From: Actinomycetota bacterium
Lineage (GTDB): Bacteria > Actinomycetota > Acidimicrobiia > Acidimicrobiales > Ilumatobacteraceae
Direction: 5' to 3'
Assembly: GCA_027592925.1 (NCBI GenBank)
Contig: JAQCJO010000001.1
Span: forward strand, 1 to 64,000
DNA: 64,000 nt
Shown here: in pieces, positions 25,198 to 34,932 of the stretch
Layout of the letters: each line of letters begins with the position of its first letter
Position numbering within the stretch: the stretch's first letter is position 1
Position numbers and translations under genes: made by a program
The notes under the pieces: generated by a model
The model's input: only the letters and a program-made list of their open reading frames with translations
Databases searched by the model: none
Told to the model about the DNA's origin: nothing

Positions 25198-26325
25198 GTG
25201 ACGACAAACACTGATAGATCAATGCCGAAATGGGTGCCTCGTGCAATTGTGGTTTTTTGGCTTGGCTTTTTAGGCGCGTTAGTTGCACGAGAATTGTTTC
25301 ATCAGTTGTCAAGCTTTGTATTGCTGTTGTTGGTCTCGATGTTTTTGGCACTTGCAATTGAGCCTGGCGTCAATCGGTTGGCACGAAGCGGCTGGCGCAG
25401 AGGTAGCGGAACGGCTCTAATTTTGTTTGGCGTACTTGCGTTCAGCATTTTATTTATTGGTGCAATTGGCACGCTGGTGGGTAGTCAGATTGCCGATGTG
25501 CTCACCAATAGCAAAACGTATGTCAATGACACGGTCGACTTTGTCAACAGCACATTTAATACCGAGATTGATCCTGCAGAAGTAAACGCATCCATTGCCG
25601 ACCCAAATGGTGCGGTGCAAACATTTATTGATAACCAGCGTGGGCAAGCGATCAGTTTGTCGACAAGTGCTCTTGGTGTGTTATTTCAGATGTTGTCGGT
25701 TTCGTTGTTTGCGTTTTACCTTGTTGCCGATGGCCCAAGGATGCGTCGCGCAATCTGCAGCAGGTTGCCTGAAGCGAAACAACGCACCGTGTTGAAAACT
25801 TGGGATTTGGCAATTGAAAAAACTGGTGGGTACTTGTATTCACGCGCATTACTTGCATTGATCTCGGCGTTCTTTCACTGGATGGCATTTCAGGCAATTG
25901 GCACACCTGCTCCCGTGGCGATGGCGCTGTGGGTTGGCATTGTTTCGCAGTTCTTGCCGGTTGTCGGCACCTACCTGGCTGGAGTATTACCGTTGTTGCT
26001 GACATTCCTCGACTCACCATTTCGCGCGCTTATCGTTGTTGGATTCATTTTGGTGTATCAACAACTCGAAAACTATTTGTTTGCTCCGCGCATCACAGCG
26101 CGCACACTAAAAGTGCACGCGGCAATTGCTTTTGGTGCAGCCATGATTGGTGGCGCAGTGCTTGGGCCACTTGGCGCAGTGATAGCACTGCCGGCCTCAG
26201 CAATGATTCAGGCACTCGTAAGCAGTTGGGGCACTCGCCACGATGTGATTGACGATGAACTCGTGCGCGTGACCGAAAAACCGGTGCGCCAAAAGCGAGT
26301 GCGTCGAGTTCGCAAAAATAGCTAG
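25198..26325 (+). CDS. AI-2E family (PerM-type) transporter
   Basis: 375 residues, about eight membrane helices arranged 2+1+5 with a soluble stretch in between (IADVLTNSKTYVNDTVDFVN...). The C-terminal half has the family block VGIVSQFLPVVGTYLAGVLPLL and QQLENYLFAPRITAR. The tail is basic (KKPVRQKRVRRVRKN). Substrates in this family vary (autoinducer-2, sodium/proton exchange), so none is assigned. Start GTG 25198. Confidence 0.87.
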   Translation: MTTNTDRSMPKWVPRAIVVFWLGFLGALVARELFHQLSSFVLLLLVSMFLALAIEPGVNRLARSGWRRGSGTALILFGVLAFSILFIGAIGTLVGSQIADVLTNSKTYVNDTVDFVNSTFNTEIDPAEVNASIADPNGAVQTFIDNQRGQAISLSTSALGVLFQMLSVSLFAFYLVADGPRMRRAICSRLPEAKQRTVLKTWDLAIEKTGGYLYSRALLALISAFFHWMAFQAIGTPAPVAMALWVGIVSQFLPVVGTYLAGVLPLLLTFLDSPFRALIVVGFILVYQQLENYLFAPRITARTLKVHAAIAFGAAMIGGAVLGPLGAVIALPASAMIQALVSSWGTRHDVIDDELVRVTEKPVRQKRVRRVRKNS

Positions 26326-26331
26326 AACGTT

Positions 26332-27909
26332 TTAGGCGCCGATTGGCGTCACGCTCGAGATGCCAGTCAATGCTTGCAGCTCGGCAATAATCGCCTCTGG
26401 CACCTGAGTGGTGGTGGCGATACACATCAACGCACTACCCGCAGTTTCGGTTGTGCCCACATCCATGTTGGCGATGTTGATGCCGGCATTGCCAAGCACA
26501 GTGGCTACACGACCGATAGCGCCGGGTTGGTCGTCATTTTTTACAACCAACATGAACTCGGATGGTGGAATATCGGTGAGGTGATCGTCAATCATCACGA
26601 TGCGTGCTTCGCGACGACGCCCAGTGAGCGTTGCAGACAAACTGCGCGTTGTTGAACGCAAAGTGATCAAGTTGATGTAGTCGTGATGTGTTGTTGTGGT
26701 TGTGGCAACACTGGTGATCGATACGTCGAGACTGCGCGCGATGACTGGGGCGTTGACGAGGCTGATGGTTTCTTTTGACCAAACAGTAAGTAAACCCTTG
26801 AGCGCGCTGATCGAGATAAGACCAGGGTCGTATGCACCAATTTCACCAGAGGTAGTGATCTCGACATTGGTTGGTGTGTTGTTGGAGAGCGATGCAAATA
26901 CTCTGCCAAGGCGCTCGGCAAGTGGCACAAATGGTTTGAGAGTTTCGTTGGCATCTTCTGCTTCAATGTTGACAGCAAACGGAACAAAGTCACCATTGAG
27001 TGCAAGTTGCACCATGTCTGCAACCACTTCACCCGCGCGGTCTTGGGCTTCTCGTGTGCTCGCGCCAAGGTGCGGTGTAACAACAACATTGTCGAGTTGG
27101 AAAAGTGGAGACTCGGTGGTGGGTTCTTTGACAAACACATCGAGTGCAGCACCAGCGATGGTGCCGTTGCGCAGTGCCTCGGCCAAATCGGTTTCGTTGG
27201 CGATGCCGCCGCGCGCAACATTGACGATACGCAAAGATGATTTTGCACGAGCCAACATCGCTGCATTAAGGATGCCGTTTGTTTCTTTGTTCTTTGGCAA
27301 GTGAATGGTGAGGATGTCGGATTGCTCAACAACTTGCTCGAGGCTGAGCATGTCAACTCCAAGTTCGCGCGCGCGATCGGCCGAAACAAATGGGTCGAAT
27401 GCGACGAGGCGCATATCGAAAGCTCGGGCGCGTTGGGCAACGAGGGTGCCGATGCGACCGAGACCCAAGATGCCAAGAGTCTTGCCCGCAAGTTCGATGC
27501 CTTCCCACTTGGTGCGCTCCCATCTGCCCGCAACAAGCGCGCGATGTGCTTGAGGCACATTACGAGCAATAGAAAGAATGAGTGCCATGGTGTGTTCGGC
27601 AGCCGAAAGCACATTTGACTGCGGGGCATTGACCACCATGACGCCCTGCTGCGTTGCTGCTTCAACATCGATGTTGTCGAGACCAACTCCTGCGCGAGCA
27701 ACAACCATCAGGTCGCTGCCGGCCTTGAGCATCTTGGCATCGACCATGGTGGCCGAACGCACGATCAGGGCGCTTGCGCCCGGCAAGATCGCGTGCAGTT
27801 GCTGTGGGGTTTTATCCACTTGAATATCAACATCAAAACCTGCTGCGCGAAGTCGATCGAGCCCAGTGTCGGCGATGGTTTCGGCGATGACGATGCGTGC
27901 TTTGGTCAT
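26332..27909 (-). CDS. serA: D-3-phosphoglycerate dehydrogenase
   Basis: First committed step of serine synthesis: 3-phosphoglycerate to 3-phosphohydroxypyruvate with NAD+. 525 residues, the long actinobacterial type: substrate domain, NAD domain (GKTLGILGLGRIGTLVAQRA), catalytic Arg (NVARGGI), Glu and His (VVTPHLGAST), then the ASB regulatory domain and a C-terminal ACT domain (NDQPGAIGRVATVLGNAGIN). It overlaps serC by ATGA. Confidence 0.97.
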   Translation of the reverse strand: MTKARIVIAETIADTGLDRLRAAGFDVDIQVDKTPQQLHAILPGASALIVRSATMVDAKMLKAGSDLMVVARAGVGLDNIDVEAATQQGVMVVNAPQSNVLSAAEHTMALILSIARNVPQAHRALVAGRWERTKWEGIELAGKTLGILGLGRIGTLVAQRARAFDMRLVAFDPFVSADRARELGVDMLSLEQVVEQSDILTIHLPKNKETNGILNAAMLARAKSSLRIVNVARGGIANETDLAEALRNGTIAGAALDVFVKEPTTESPLFQLDNVVVTPHLGASTREAQDRAGEVVADMVQLALNGDFVPFAVNIEAEDANETLKPFVPLAERLGRVFASLSNNTPTNVEITTSGEIGAYDPGLISISALKGLLTVWSKETISLVNAPVIARSLDVSITSVATTTTTHHDYINLITLRSTTRSLSATLTGRRREARIVMIDDHLTDIPPSEFMLVVKNDDQPGAIGRVATVLGNAGINIANMDVGTTETAGSALMCIATTTQVPEAIIAELQALTGISSVTPIGA

Positions 27910-29045
27910 GAGAGTTGCTCCACGATGTAATCGATGCTTGATGTAAGAAGTTGCACGTCGGATGGATCGACTGCAGGAAACATGGAGACACGCAATTGAT
28001 TGCGACCAAGTTTTCGATATGGCTCGGTGTCGACGATGCCGTTGTTGCGCAGGACTGTTGCAACTTGCGCTGCATCGACATCAATGAAGTCGATGGTGCC
28101 AACGACGGGCGAGCGATGTTGTGGGTTGGCCACAAATGGGTCGGTGAATGCGCGGCTAGTGGCCCACCCGTACAAGATGTCGGCCGATTGTTGCGTGCGC
28201 TTGGTGCACCAGTCGAAGCCACCGTTGTCAAGCATCCAGCCAAGTTGTTCGTTGAGCATCACGAACGTAGAAACAGATGGCGTGTTGTATGTCTGGTTGG
28301 CGCGAGAGTTTTCGAGTGCAAGTGCCAAGTCGAGCGATGGTGGGCACCAGCGCCCAGTGCTCTTGATCTTGTTGATGCGCTCGGTTGCGCGAGGAGAGCA
28401 CAATGCAATCCATGTTCCACCTTCGGACGCAAAGCCTTTTTGTGGTGAGAAATAATAAACATCGACTTCGCTTGGTGACCAGTCAATGCCGCCTGCTGCC
28501 GATGTGCCGTCGACAACGACAAGCGCATCGGCTGGTGTGGCGGGACGAGAAAGCTGCATCGATGCACCCGTAGAGGTTTCGTTGTGCGTGAGGCAATATG
28601 TGTCAATATTGAAATCGACATCTGCTTGCTTAATAGCGGGAACAGTTCCGGGAGCAGACTCGATCACCAGTGGGTCGCCAAGATGCGGTGCAAGTTGCGC
28701 GGCCTGAGCAAACTTGGAAGAGAACTCACCGAAAACGAAGTGAGCGCTGCGCTCGTGGATCAAGCCAAACGTTGCGGCATCCCAAAACAAACTGGCTCCA
28801 CCGTTGCCGATGACAACATCCCAGTCTTGGGGTAGTTGAAACAATTGACGCATCTGATCGATTACTGAGCCAACCAAATTTTTTACTGGCGCTTGGCGAT
28901 GTGATGTGCCAAGTATGTTGCGCGATGCACGAACGACTGCATCAATTTGTTCGGTGCGAATCTTGGACGGCCCGCTGCCAAACCGACCGTCAAGCGGCAG
29001 AAGCTGTGCGGGGATTTTGATGTCAGTAAGGGCGGGGGAAGCCAT
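27906..29045 (-). CDS. serC: phosphoserine aminotransferase
   Basis: PLP enzyme, 379 residues, converting 3-phosphohydroxypyruvate to phosphoserine. Opening LDGRFGSGPSKIR and RQAPVKNLV are typical of the actinobacterial SerC branch. The PLP Lys lies in YYFSPQKGFASEGG, and the phosphate pocket in THNETSTG. First gene of a serC-serA pair. Confidence 0.95.
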   Translation of the reverse strand: MASPALTDIKIPAQLLPLDGRFGSGPSKIRTEQIDAVVRASRNILGTSHRQAPVKNLVGSVIDQMRQLFQLPQDWDVVIGNGGASLFWDAATFGLIHERSAHFVFGEFSSKFAQAAQLAPHLGDPLVIESAPGTVPAIKQADVDFNIDTYCLTHNETSTGASMQLSRPATPADALVVVDGTSAAGGIDWSPSEVDVYYFSPQKGFASEGGTWIALCSPRATERINKIKSTGRWCPPSLDLALALENSRANQTYNTPSVSTFVMLNEQLGWMLDNGGFDWCTKRTQQSADILYGWATSRAFTDPFVANPQHRSPVVGTIDFIDVDAAQVATVLRNNGIVDTEPYRKLGRNQLRVSMFPAVDPSDVQLLTSSIDYIVEQLS

Positions 29046-29110
29046 ACAGTTGAGTTTCGCAGGGAAGGTGCGCAGACTTACTGTGATTTACAAAAAGTCA
29101 GAAAGAATTA

Positions 29111-29132
29111 GGAAGCTTTAGGAAGCTTTAGG
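29111..29132. repeat. tandem 10-base duplication
   Basis: GGAAGCTTTA occurs twice in direct succession (29111-29120, 29121-29130) followed by GG. It covers the stop codon of the receiver-domain gene and looks like a recent slippage duplication. Confidence 0.8.
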
Positions 29133-29532
29133 CGTTGGCAGCGAGTACTTCGCCGTCATGCCACGAGTCGCCACTTGCAACCGCATGTGCTGCACGCTGC
29201 AAACGAAGCGCGTCGAGTGGCTTGATGATCCAACCATTTGCGCCACTGCGCCGGGCCAAATGCACATCGGCTTTGCGGTCGAGCAACATCAACACCGGAA
29301 CATTGGGGATGCGATGGTCGCTGTGGTCGAGCCGCAGATCCATGGTCACGGCCATTGCGCCCATCGAACCGATCTGCAAGTCGAGGACGGCCACATCGGG
29401 CGTGCGAGTGGCAATGGCTTCTGGCACATCTCGTCCGTTCCGACAAACCGTAAACGACGTGTCGGGTGAACCGAGCGCTGCAAGAACTTCGTCAAGAACC
29501 CATTGGGCGTCGGTGGCCAGCAAGATATGCAC
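29128..29532 (-). CDS. stand-alone receiver-domain protein
   Basis: 134 residues, one CheY-like receiver and no output domain. Phospho-acceptor Asp in VAVLDLQIG, and conserved Lys in GWIIKPLDA. The acidic pair at the start is reduced (LATDAQW), and the Thr/Ser position reads LMLLDRK, so phosphorylation chemistry may be altered. No kinase is adjacent. The last codons carry a 10-base tandem repeat. Confidence 0.8.
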   Translation of the reverse strand: MHILLATDAQWVLDEVLAALGSPDTSFTVCRNGRDVPEAIATRTPDVAVLDLQIGSMGAMAVTMDLRLDHSDHRIPNVPVLMLLDRKADVHLARRSGANGWIIKPLDALRLQRAAHAVASGDSWHDGEVLAANA

Positions 29533-29624
29533 GGGATGAATCTTAGCCCTTGAGGCAGATACCGTAAGTTGTTCGGAAGTACAAGTTGTCTAATAAATAA
29601 TGAAGATGACCCCCGGAGGATCAG

Positions 29625-30980
29625 TTGCTGAAGTTTTCGAAAAAGGTGCGTGTTGGCGCAGTTGCACTGATCATTGGAGCAGCGGGGTTATCAATGAATG
29701 CTGGTGCATCTGCAGCATCGACAACATCTGCTGATCAACTTGCACCGGTTGACATTGTGGCAGTCAGTGGACTGCTTGACGACGTAGTCGTTGCAGAGAT
29801 TGAGACTGCGATTGATAGATCGACAACCAATGGGGCACAAGCAATTGTGCTGCAAGTCAACTCGCGCGGCGCAGTCGTTTCTCGCGAGCGCATGGCAAAA
29901 GTTTTAGAAAAGATTTCGTCTGCAGCAATTCCTGTCGCGGTTTGGGTTGGCCCAACCGGTGCTCGTGCCTATGGATTGTCGGCACAGATGCTGACAGTTG
30001 CCGACGTGACAGCGATGGCACCAGGTGCACGCATTGGTTTTAGTGGAGATTTGCTGAGTGTGGATGGTGCGCCAGTGAGTTTTGGTTCTGCTGACTCAAC
30101 ATTGACAAACTCAAGTGTTGGTTTTAGTGATGCACGCAAACTTGGGGTGCTCAAAAATGTTGGCACCGACGAAGGCGTACCCGTGGTGCGCAACATGTTG
30201 TATGCACTGGATGGTTTAACAATTGATGGCCAGATACTGGACACTATTGTCGAGTCGCTTGACTCAACTGGTCTTGTGGTTCGCGACGCTACAACTGCAC
30301 GATTTTTTAAACTTGGTCTTATGGGTCAGTTGATGCACACTGTGGCAAGCCCACCTGTTGCGTACTTATTGTTTGCCATCGGCTTGTCGTTGTTGATATT
30401 TGAATTTTTCACCGCAGGTATTGGCATCGCGGGTTTCGTTGGCGCAGTGTGCTTGGTGCTCGGCGTGTATGGACTGGCTGCGTTGCCAGTGCACTTGTGG
30501 GCCGTGGCGATGATTGTGCTTGCCGTGTTGGCTTTTGCAATCGATGTGCAGGTGGGCGTGCCTCGGTTGTGGACGGGTATTGGACTTGGATTATTTACGG
30601 TTGCATCGCTCGTGTTGTATCAACCCATTGATGGCAGTTCAATGCGCATGTCGTGGCTCACGCTTGTGTGTGGAATTGCCATGATGGCGCTTGCATTTAT
30701 TGTGGGTATGCCATCAATGGTGCGAACACGCTTTGCAACGCCGACCATTGGTCGCGAATGGATGATTGGCATGGAAGGTGTTGCACAATCTGATATCTCA
30801 CCTGAAGGAATTGTGATTGTGCAGAGCGCACAATGGCACGCTCGTACAAATCGCTCGACACCGCTATTGCAAGGTGCGGCGTGCAGAGTCGCAGCGATTG
30901 ATGGCATCACGCTTGAAGTAGAACCACTCGAGGGTGCGGCACGCGACTACAGAGAGATGCGCAAACCAGCCAGTGAATAA
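29625..30980 (+). CDS. NfeD-like membrane protein with N-terminal ClpP-class (SppA-like) domain
   Basis: 451 residues: signal peptide (VRVGAVALIIGAAGLSMNAGASA), an extracytoplasmic ClpP/crotonase-type domain (VDIVAVSGLLDD ... AIVLQVNSRGAVVSRERM ... VWVGPTGARAYG), four membrane helices (from PPVAYLLFAIGLSLLIFEFF) and a C-terminal OB-fold NfeD domain (GMEGVAQSDISPEGIVIV). In active NfeD proteases the catalytic Ser sits in a PSGARAASAG-type block; here it is PTGARAYGLSA, so activity is doubtful. Start TTG 29625, with GGAGGA four bases upstream. Confidence 0.82.
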   Translation: MLKFSKKVRVGAVALIIGAAGLSMNAGASAASTTSADQLAPVDIVAVSGLLDDVVVAEIETAIDRSTTNGAQAIVLQVNSRGAVVSRERMAKVLEKISSAAIPVAVWVGPTGARAYGLSAQMLTVADVTAMAPGARIGFSGDLLSVDGAPVSFGSADSTLTNSSVGFSDARKLGVLKNVGTDEGVPVVRNMLYALDGLTIDGQILDTIVESLDSTGLVVRDATTARFFKLGLMGQLMHTVASPPVAYLLFAIGLSLLIFEFFTAGIGIAGFVGAVCLVLGVYGLAALPVHLWAVAMIVLAVLAFAIDVQVGVPRLWTGIGLGLFTVASLVLYQPIDGSSMRMSWLTLVCGIAMMALAFIVGMPSMVRTRFATPTIGREWMIGMEGVAQSDISPEGIVIVQSAQWHARTNRSTPLLQGAACRVAAIDGITLEVEPLEGAARDYREMRKPASE

Positions 30981-31887
30981 TGATTTGTCGGCCCGCAGAA
31001 CGGCTGCCGAAGTAGCACCACTCCAACCACTTGACTGGTTGCTGTTGCTTACACCTGGTGTGGTGTGGGGTTCTTCGTTTTATTTTATTGCCATTGCTTT
31101 GCGATCGTTTGCGCCAGGCATGATCACACCAATGCGTGTTGTGCTCGGCTGCATCACACTGACATTTGTGCCTGGTGTGCGAGCCCCAGTGCCGCGCAGT
31201 GCATGGCGCAGCATTGTGTTGCTTGCACTTGTATGGCTGGCAGTGCCACTAGCAGTGTTTCCCTATGCCGAGCAGCACGTGTCGAGCAGCGTGACAGGCA
31301 TGCTCAACGGTGCGACGCCGTTGTTTGTGGCGATGGTCGCTGGAGTTATTGCGCGCAGGTTGCCACCTCGCGGGCAGATTGTTGGTCTTGCGATTGGTTG
31401 TCTTGGAGTGGTGCTGATTGCGTTGCCAAGCGTTCGTGAGGGTTCATCGAGTTCGTTCGGCGTTGCACTCATCATTGGTGCGCTCATGCTGTACGGGTTT
31501 GCGCTCAACATTGCAAGCCCGCTTCAGCAACAGTTTGGTGCGCTTCCAGTCTTGTGGCGTGCAGAGATCGTTGCGGTCGTGATGCTTGCTCCGCTCGGTA
31601 TCTACTCGACTTTGAATAATGATCGACCTTTTGAATGGATTGCACTCGCTGCAGTGCTCGCACTTGGTGTTCTTGGCACTGCAGTTGCGCATTATGCGAT
31701 GGTGATGCTTGCTGGTCGCCTTGGGTCGACACGTGCAGCAGCGAGCTTGTATTTAATGCCGGCAGTTTCACTTGCTCTTGGCGTTGTCGTGAATAACGAA
31801 GATGTGGCACTGCTTGCAATTGTTGGCAGTGGAATCGCAGTGCTTGGCGCTTACGTGCTGAGTCGTAGCCGCCGCACGTTGGCCTAA
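30973..31887 (+). CDS. EamA/DMT-superfamily exporter
   Basis: 304 residues with ten predicted membrane helices in two EamA repeats (first: LLLTPGVVWGSSFYFIAIAL; second begins FGVALIIGALMLYGFALNIA). Drug/metabolite transporter family; substrate unknown. Start at GTG 30973, overlapping the NfeD-like stop by 8 bases; the frame to 30934 lies inside that gene. Confidence 0.87.
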   Translation: MNNDLSARRTAAEVAPLQPLDWLLLLTPGVVWGSSFYFIAIALRSFAPGMITPMRVVLGCITLTFVPGVRAPVPRSAWRSIVLLALVWLAVPLAVFPYAEQHVSSSVTGMLNGATPLFVAMVAGVIARRLPPRGQIVGLAIGCLGVVLIALPSVREGSSSSFGVALIIGALMLYGFALNIASPLQQQFGALPVLWRAEIVAVVMLAPLGIYSTLNNDRPFEWIALAAVLALGVLGTAVAHYAMVMLAGRLGSTRAAASLYLMPAVSLALGVVVNNEDVALLAIVGSGIAVLGAYVLSRSRRTLA

Positions 31888-31893
31888 CGCTCT

Positions 31894-33612
31894 TTAGAGT
31901 TTTGCACCTGCAATGCGCAGGTCGTCTCGGCGTCGAGTAAAGCCCGTTGCGTCTAAATGAGTGATGAGCGGTAGTGCGTATTTGCGCGACACGCCAAGAT
32001 GCTCGCGAAACTGGGCGACGGTAAAACCTTGTGGATTCGTTATCAGTAAGTCGCGCACAGAAGCAATTGCTTTCTCGATCGCAGAAGAATGAAAATACAG
32101 TTCATCACAGTGCACGAGCACGCCACGCTGCACGAGTTGTCGAACAATAGATTTTTCGAGTGATGCCGCGTCGGGTGGCATGCATCCGGCATCTACAAAC
32201 TGTTTCACCATTGGGTGCGATGCAATGTCGTTGGCATCGGCGCTTCGAGCACGACCATCGCGCACGGTGATGTTGGGAATAGTTGGCAGCACAAGCCGTT
32301 GGTGCGGTGAAAGTGTGGCCACGTCGACGCCCAAGTCTTTGGCTGCAGCAATGAGTGACACAACTTCGTTGCTCACGTCAGCCAGATTGTTGGTGGTGGT
32401 GACCCAGCCATCGAGCGCCTGCTCAACTTCGGATATATCAACGTTGCGGCCAGCAAGTAGGTGTAACTGTTGCAGTTGCACCCAGCCTCGCTCGGCAATC
32501 AAACGCAGGATCTCTTTGTTGGGCTTGGCTTTTGACGAGCGGAGTATTGGCTCAATGTCGATCACTTCACCACCACCAATGGTCTCATCGCGACCAGACT
32601 CGCGCAGAATAAAACGGTCACCAGGTACGAGCGGAATCATGTCGGGAAGTGCAACTCGGATGAATCCTGTCTCACCGTTTTGAATGCTTGTTGAACCAAT
32701 GGTGTGCAACACGACCTTTATTTCTCGTGAGCCGACATACATCATGTAACTGCCGCGTTTTGAAACCGCGTGTTCAATTGACTCCAAAACTTTGAGCGAT
32801 GCATCAAATTTGTTGGTACCGAGCCAGTGGCCATCGACAACCAAGACATCACCGCGGTTGATATCAGAATGGTCGACCCCTGTGATATTGAGAGCGCATC
32901 GGTTGCCTTCTTCAAGCTTGTCAAGTGAAATTCCGTTGGACTGAATGCCACGGATCTTGACCACGATGTTGGTTGGCTGCACCACAAGTTCGTCGCCGAT
33001 GCTCAGTGGCGAACCAGTAAGTGTGCCTGTGATGACCGTGCCAGAACCTTTTGCGGCAAATGAACGATCGACCCAGATGCGTGGTCGGTGTGTGTTGACG
33101 ACCGAAGGCAGTGATGCAATGAGGTCACCCAGTGTGTTGCGCAAAACATCGAGTGTCATGGAGTCGTGTATTGAAACCTGCACAACCGGTGCGACTTCGA
33201 GAAATGTAGAACGCACGTGATGATGCACACTGTCGAGTGTGAGTGTCAAGGCGTCTGCGTCGACCAAATCGGTTTTGGTGAGCACGATGACACCCCGTGT
33301 AATGCCAAGCGCATCAAGAATGCGCAAGTGTTCTTCGGTCTGAGGTTTCCAACCTTCGTTTGCTGCAACCACAAACATGCATGCATCAATACCGCCGATG
33401 CCGGCGAGCATGTTGCGCAAAAAACGCACATGGCCAGGTACGTCAATAAAACCAATTTGTTGCTTGGCAATTTGCGTGAAAGCAAAACCAAGGTCAATGG
33501 TGAGTCCGCGGCGTTTCTCTTCTTCCCAACGGTCTGGGTCGGTACCGGTAAGAGCCTGAACGAGTGATGATTTGCCGTGGTCGACATGGCCGGCTGTGGC
33601 AATAATGCGCAT
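31894..33612 (-). CDS. selB: selenocysteine-specific elongation factor SelB
   Basis: Carries Sec-tRNA-Sec to UGA codons marked by a SECIS hairpin. 572 residues. GTPase domain with G1 GHVDHGKSS, RRGLTIDLGFAF, G3 DVPGH and G4 TKTD; EF-Tu-like domains II/III; C-terminal winged helices (ITNPQGFTVAQFREHLGVS ...). A complete SelB, slightly short. It is 6 bases downstream of selA on the same strand. Confidence 0.97.
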   Translation of the reverse strand: MRIIATAGHVDHGKSSLVQALTGTDPDRWEEEKRRGLTIDLGFAFTQIAKQQIGFIDVPGHVRFLRNMLAGIGGIDACMFVVAANEGWKPQTEEHLRILDALGITRGVIVLTKTDLVDADALTLTLDSVHHHVRSTFLEVAPVVQVSIHDSMTLDVLRNTLGDLIASLPSVVNTHRPRIWVDRSFAAKGSGTVITGTLTGSPLSIGDELVVQPTNIVVKIRGIQSNGISLDKLEEGNRCALNITGVDHSDINRGDVLVVDGHWLGTNKFDASLKVLESIEHAVSKRGSYMMYVGSREIKVVLHTIGSTSIQNGETGFIRVALPDMIPLVPGDRFILRESGRDETIGGGEVIDIEPILRSSKAKPNKEILRLIAERGWVQLQQLHLLAGRNVDISEVEQALDGWVTTTNNLADVSNEVVSLIAAAKDLGVDVATLSPHQRLVLPTIPNITVRDGRARSADANDIASHPMVKQFVDAGCMPPDAASLEKSIVRQLVQRGVLVHCDELYFHSSAIEKAIASVRDLLITNPQGFTVAQFREHLGVSRKYALPLITHLDATGFTRRRDDLRIAGAKL

Positions 33613-33618
33613 GTGTAG

Positions 33619-34917
33619 TTACCGAACTGGTAGAGACTTAAGCGCTGCAATCAACTCGTCGTCATCGTGTGCAAAACACGAACGCAAATCAAATACGGTG
33701 CTGCCATCAACGACACGTGCGATCACTGGCAATGGTCGATTGCGCAACGCTGAAAGGTGATTGCCGGTGACCACAATGCCGATGGACGGTATTGATGCTC
33801 CAGGTGTGGAGCCGGCACCTGGGAGTGCGGATGTCTCAACGAGTTTGCCAACACCAGTTGCGTCGATGATGTGTTGAGCACGGATGCGTAATGTTTCTAT
33901 TGGCGTCGTGGCCATTGCCCAAAATGGAATGTCGGTAGTGACACGTTTGTCGAGGTAGGCAAGTGCCACATCTTGTAATGCAGATATTACGAGTGCACCT
34001 GGGCGCAACGCGCGTGCAAGTGGATGAGCATTGCACTGAGCAATGAGATCTGCTTTGCCAGCAATGATGCCACACTGTGGACCACCCATAAGTTTGTCGC
34101 CACTAAACGTGACAAGTGATGCGCCTGCTTGCAACGCTTGCTTTGCTGCTGGCTCGCCGGCCAACCAACCTGGGGCGGGGCCACTCAGCCACGGGCAGGT
34201 TTCATCAATAAATCCAGAGCCGATGTCGGCAACAACCGGCACGCCAAGGGTGGCGAGTTGGCTGACAGGAGTCTCTTCGACAAAACCATTGACACTGAAG
34301 TTGGATGGATGCACCTTCAGAAGTAAAGCAATGTCGTTTTTCTTTGACTCGACTGCTTTTGCATAGTCGCGCAAGCGTGTGCGATTTGTTGTGCCTACAT
34401 CGACAAGTCGTGCACCACTTTGCTCGAGCACATCAGGGATACGAAACCCTCCACCGATCTCGACCGATTCGCCGCGGGACACCGCAACATCTCGATCACT
34501 TGCAAGTGCACCGAGCACGAGCATGATGGCTGCAGCATTGTTGTTGACAACGAGTGCTGCCTCGGCTCCGCACATCGTGGCAATGAGTTTTCCGATAGAA
34601 CTTTGACGCGAACCGCGTTCGCCAGTTGCTAAATCAAACTCGAGTGTTGATGCGCGAGCTTGTCGCGAAAAGTGGATGGGCGCACGACCAAGATTGGTGT
34701 GTAGCAAGACGCCTGTGGCATTGACTACGTCACGCAACAAACTGGTGTGAAATTCGGCGGCCAGCCGGTCGGCATCTGCAGGATTGCCAGCCGCAATGGC
34801 TGATCTTGCGCAATCTACAAGCACCGCATGGGGCAAGTCGTGGCGCACCGCCAAGTCACGCGCGAGGGCATCGACCGATGGTGGGCGCTGTGAGTCGTTG
34901 GGATTCACACCTTGCAA
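33619..34917 (-). CDS. selA: L-seryl-tRNA(Sec) selenium transferase SelA
   Basis: PLP enzyme changing Ser-tRNA-Sec to Sec-tRNA-Sec with selenophosphate. 432 residues. NATGVLLHTNLGRAPI and GSRQSSIGKLI are family blocks; the PLP Lys lies in VTFSGDKLMGGPQCGI. Forms an operon with selB. Together with selC (18782-18877) this supplies all Sec decoding except SelD, which must be elsewhere. Divergent from the NUDIX gene with only 15 bases between starts. Confidence 0.97.
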   Translation of the reverse strand: MQGVNPNDSQRPPSVDALARDLAVRHDLPHAVLVDCARSAIAAGNPADADRLAAEFHTSLLRDVVNATGVLLHTNLGRAPIHFSRQARASTLEFDLATGERGSRQSSIGKLIATMCGAEAALVVNNNAAAIMLVLGALASDRDVAVSRGESVEIGGGFRIPDVLEQSGARLVDVGTTNRTRLRDYAKAVESKKNDIALLLKVHPSNFSVNGFVEETPVSQLATLGVPVVADIGSGFIDETCPWLSGPAPGWLAGEPAAKQALQAGASLVTFSGDKLMGGPQCGIIAGKADLIAQCNAHPLARALRPGALVISALQDVALAYLDKRVTTDIPFWAMATTPIETLRIRAQHIIDATGVGKLVETSALPGAGSTPGASIPSIGIVVTGNHLSALRNRPLPVIARVVDGSTVFDLRSCFAHDDDELIAALKSLPVR

Positions 34918-34932
34918 CCTACTGTCATAGAG

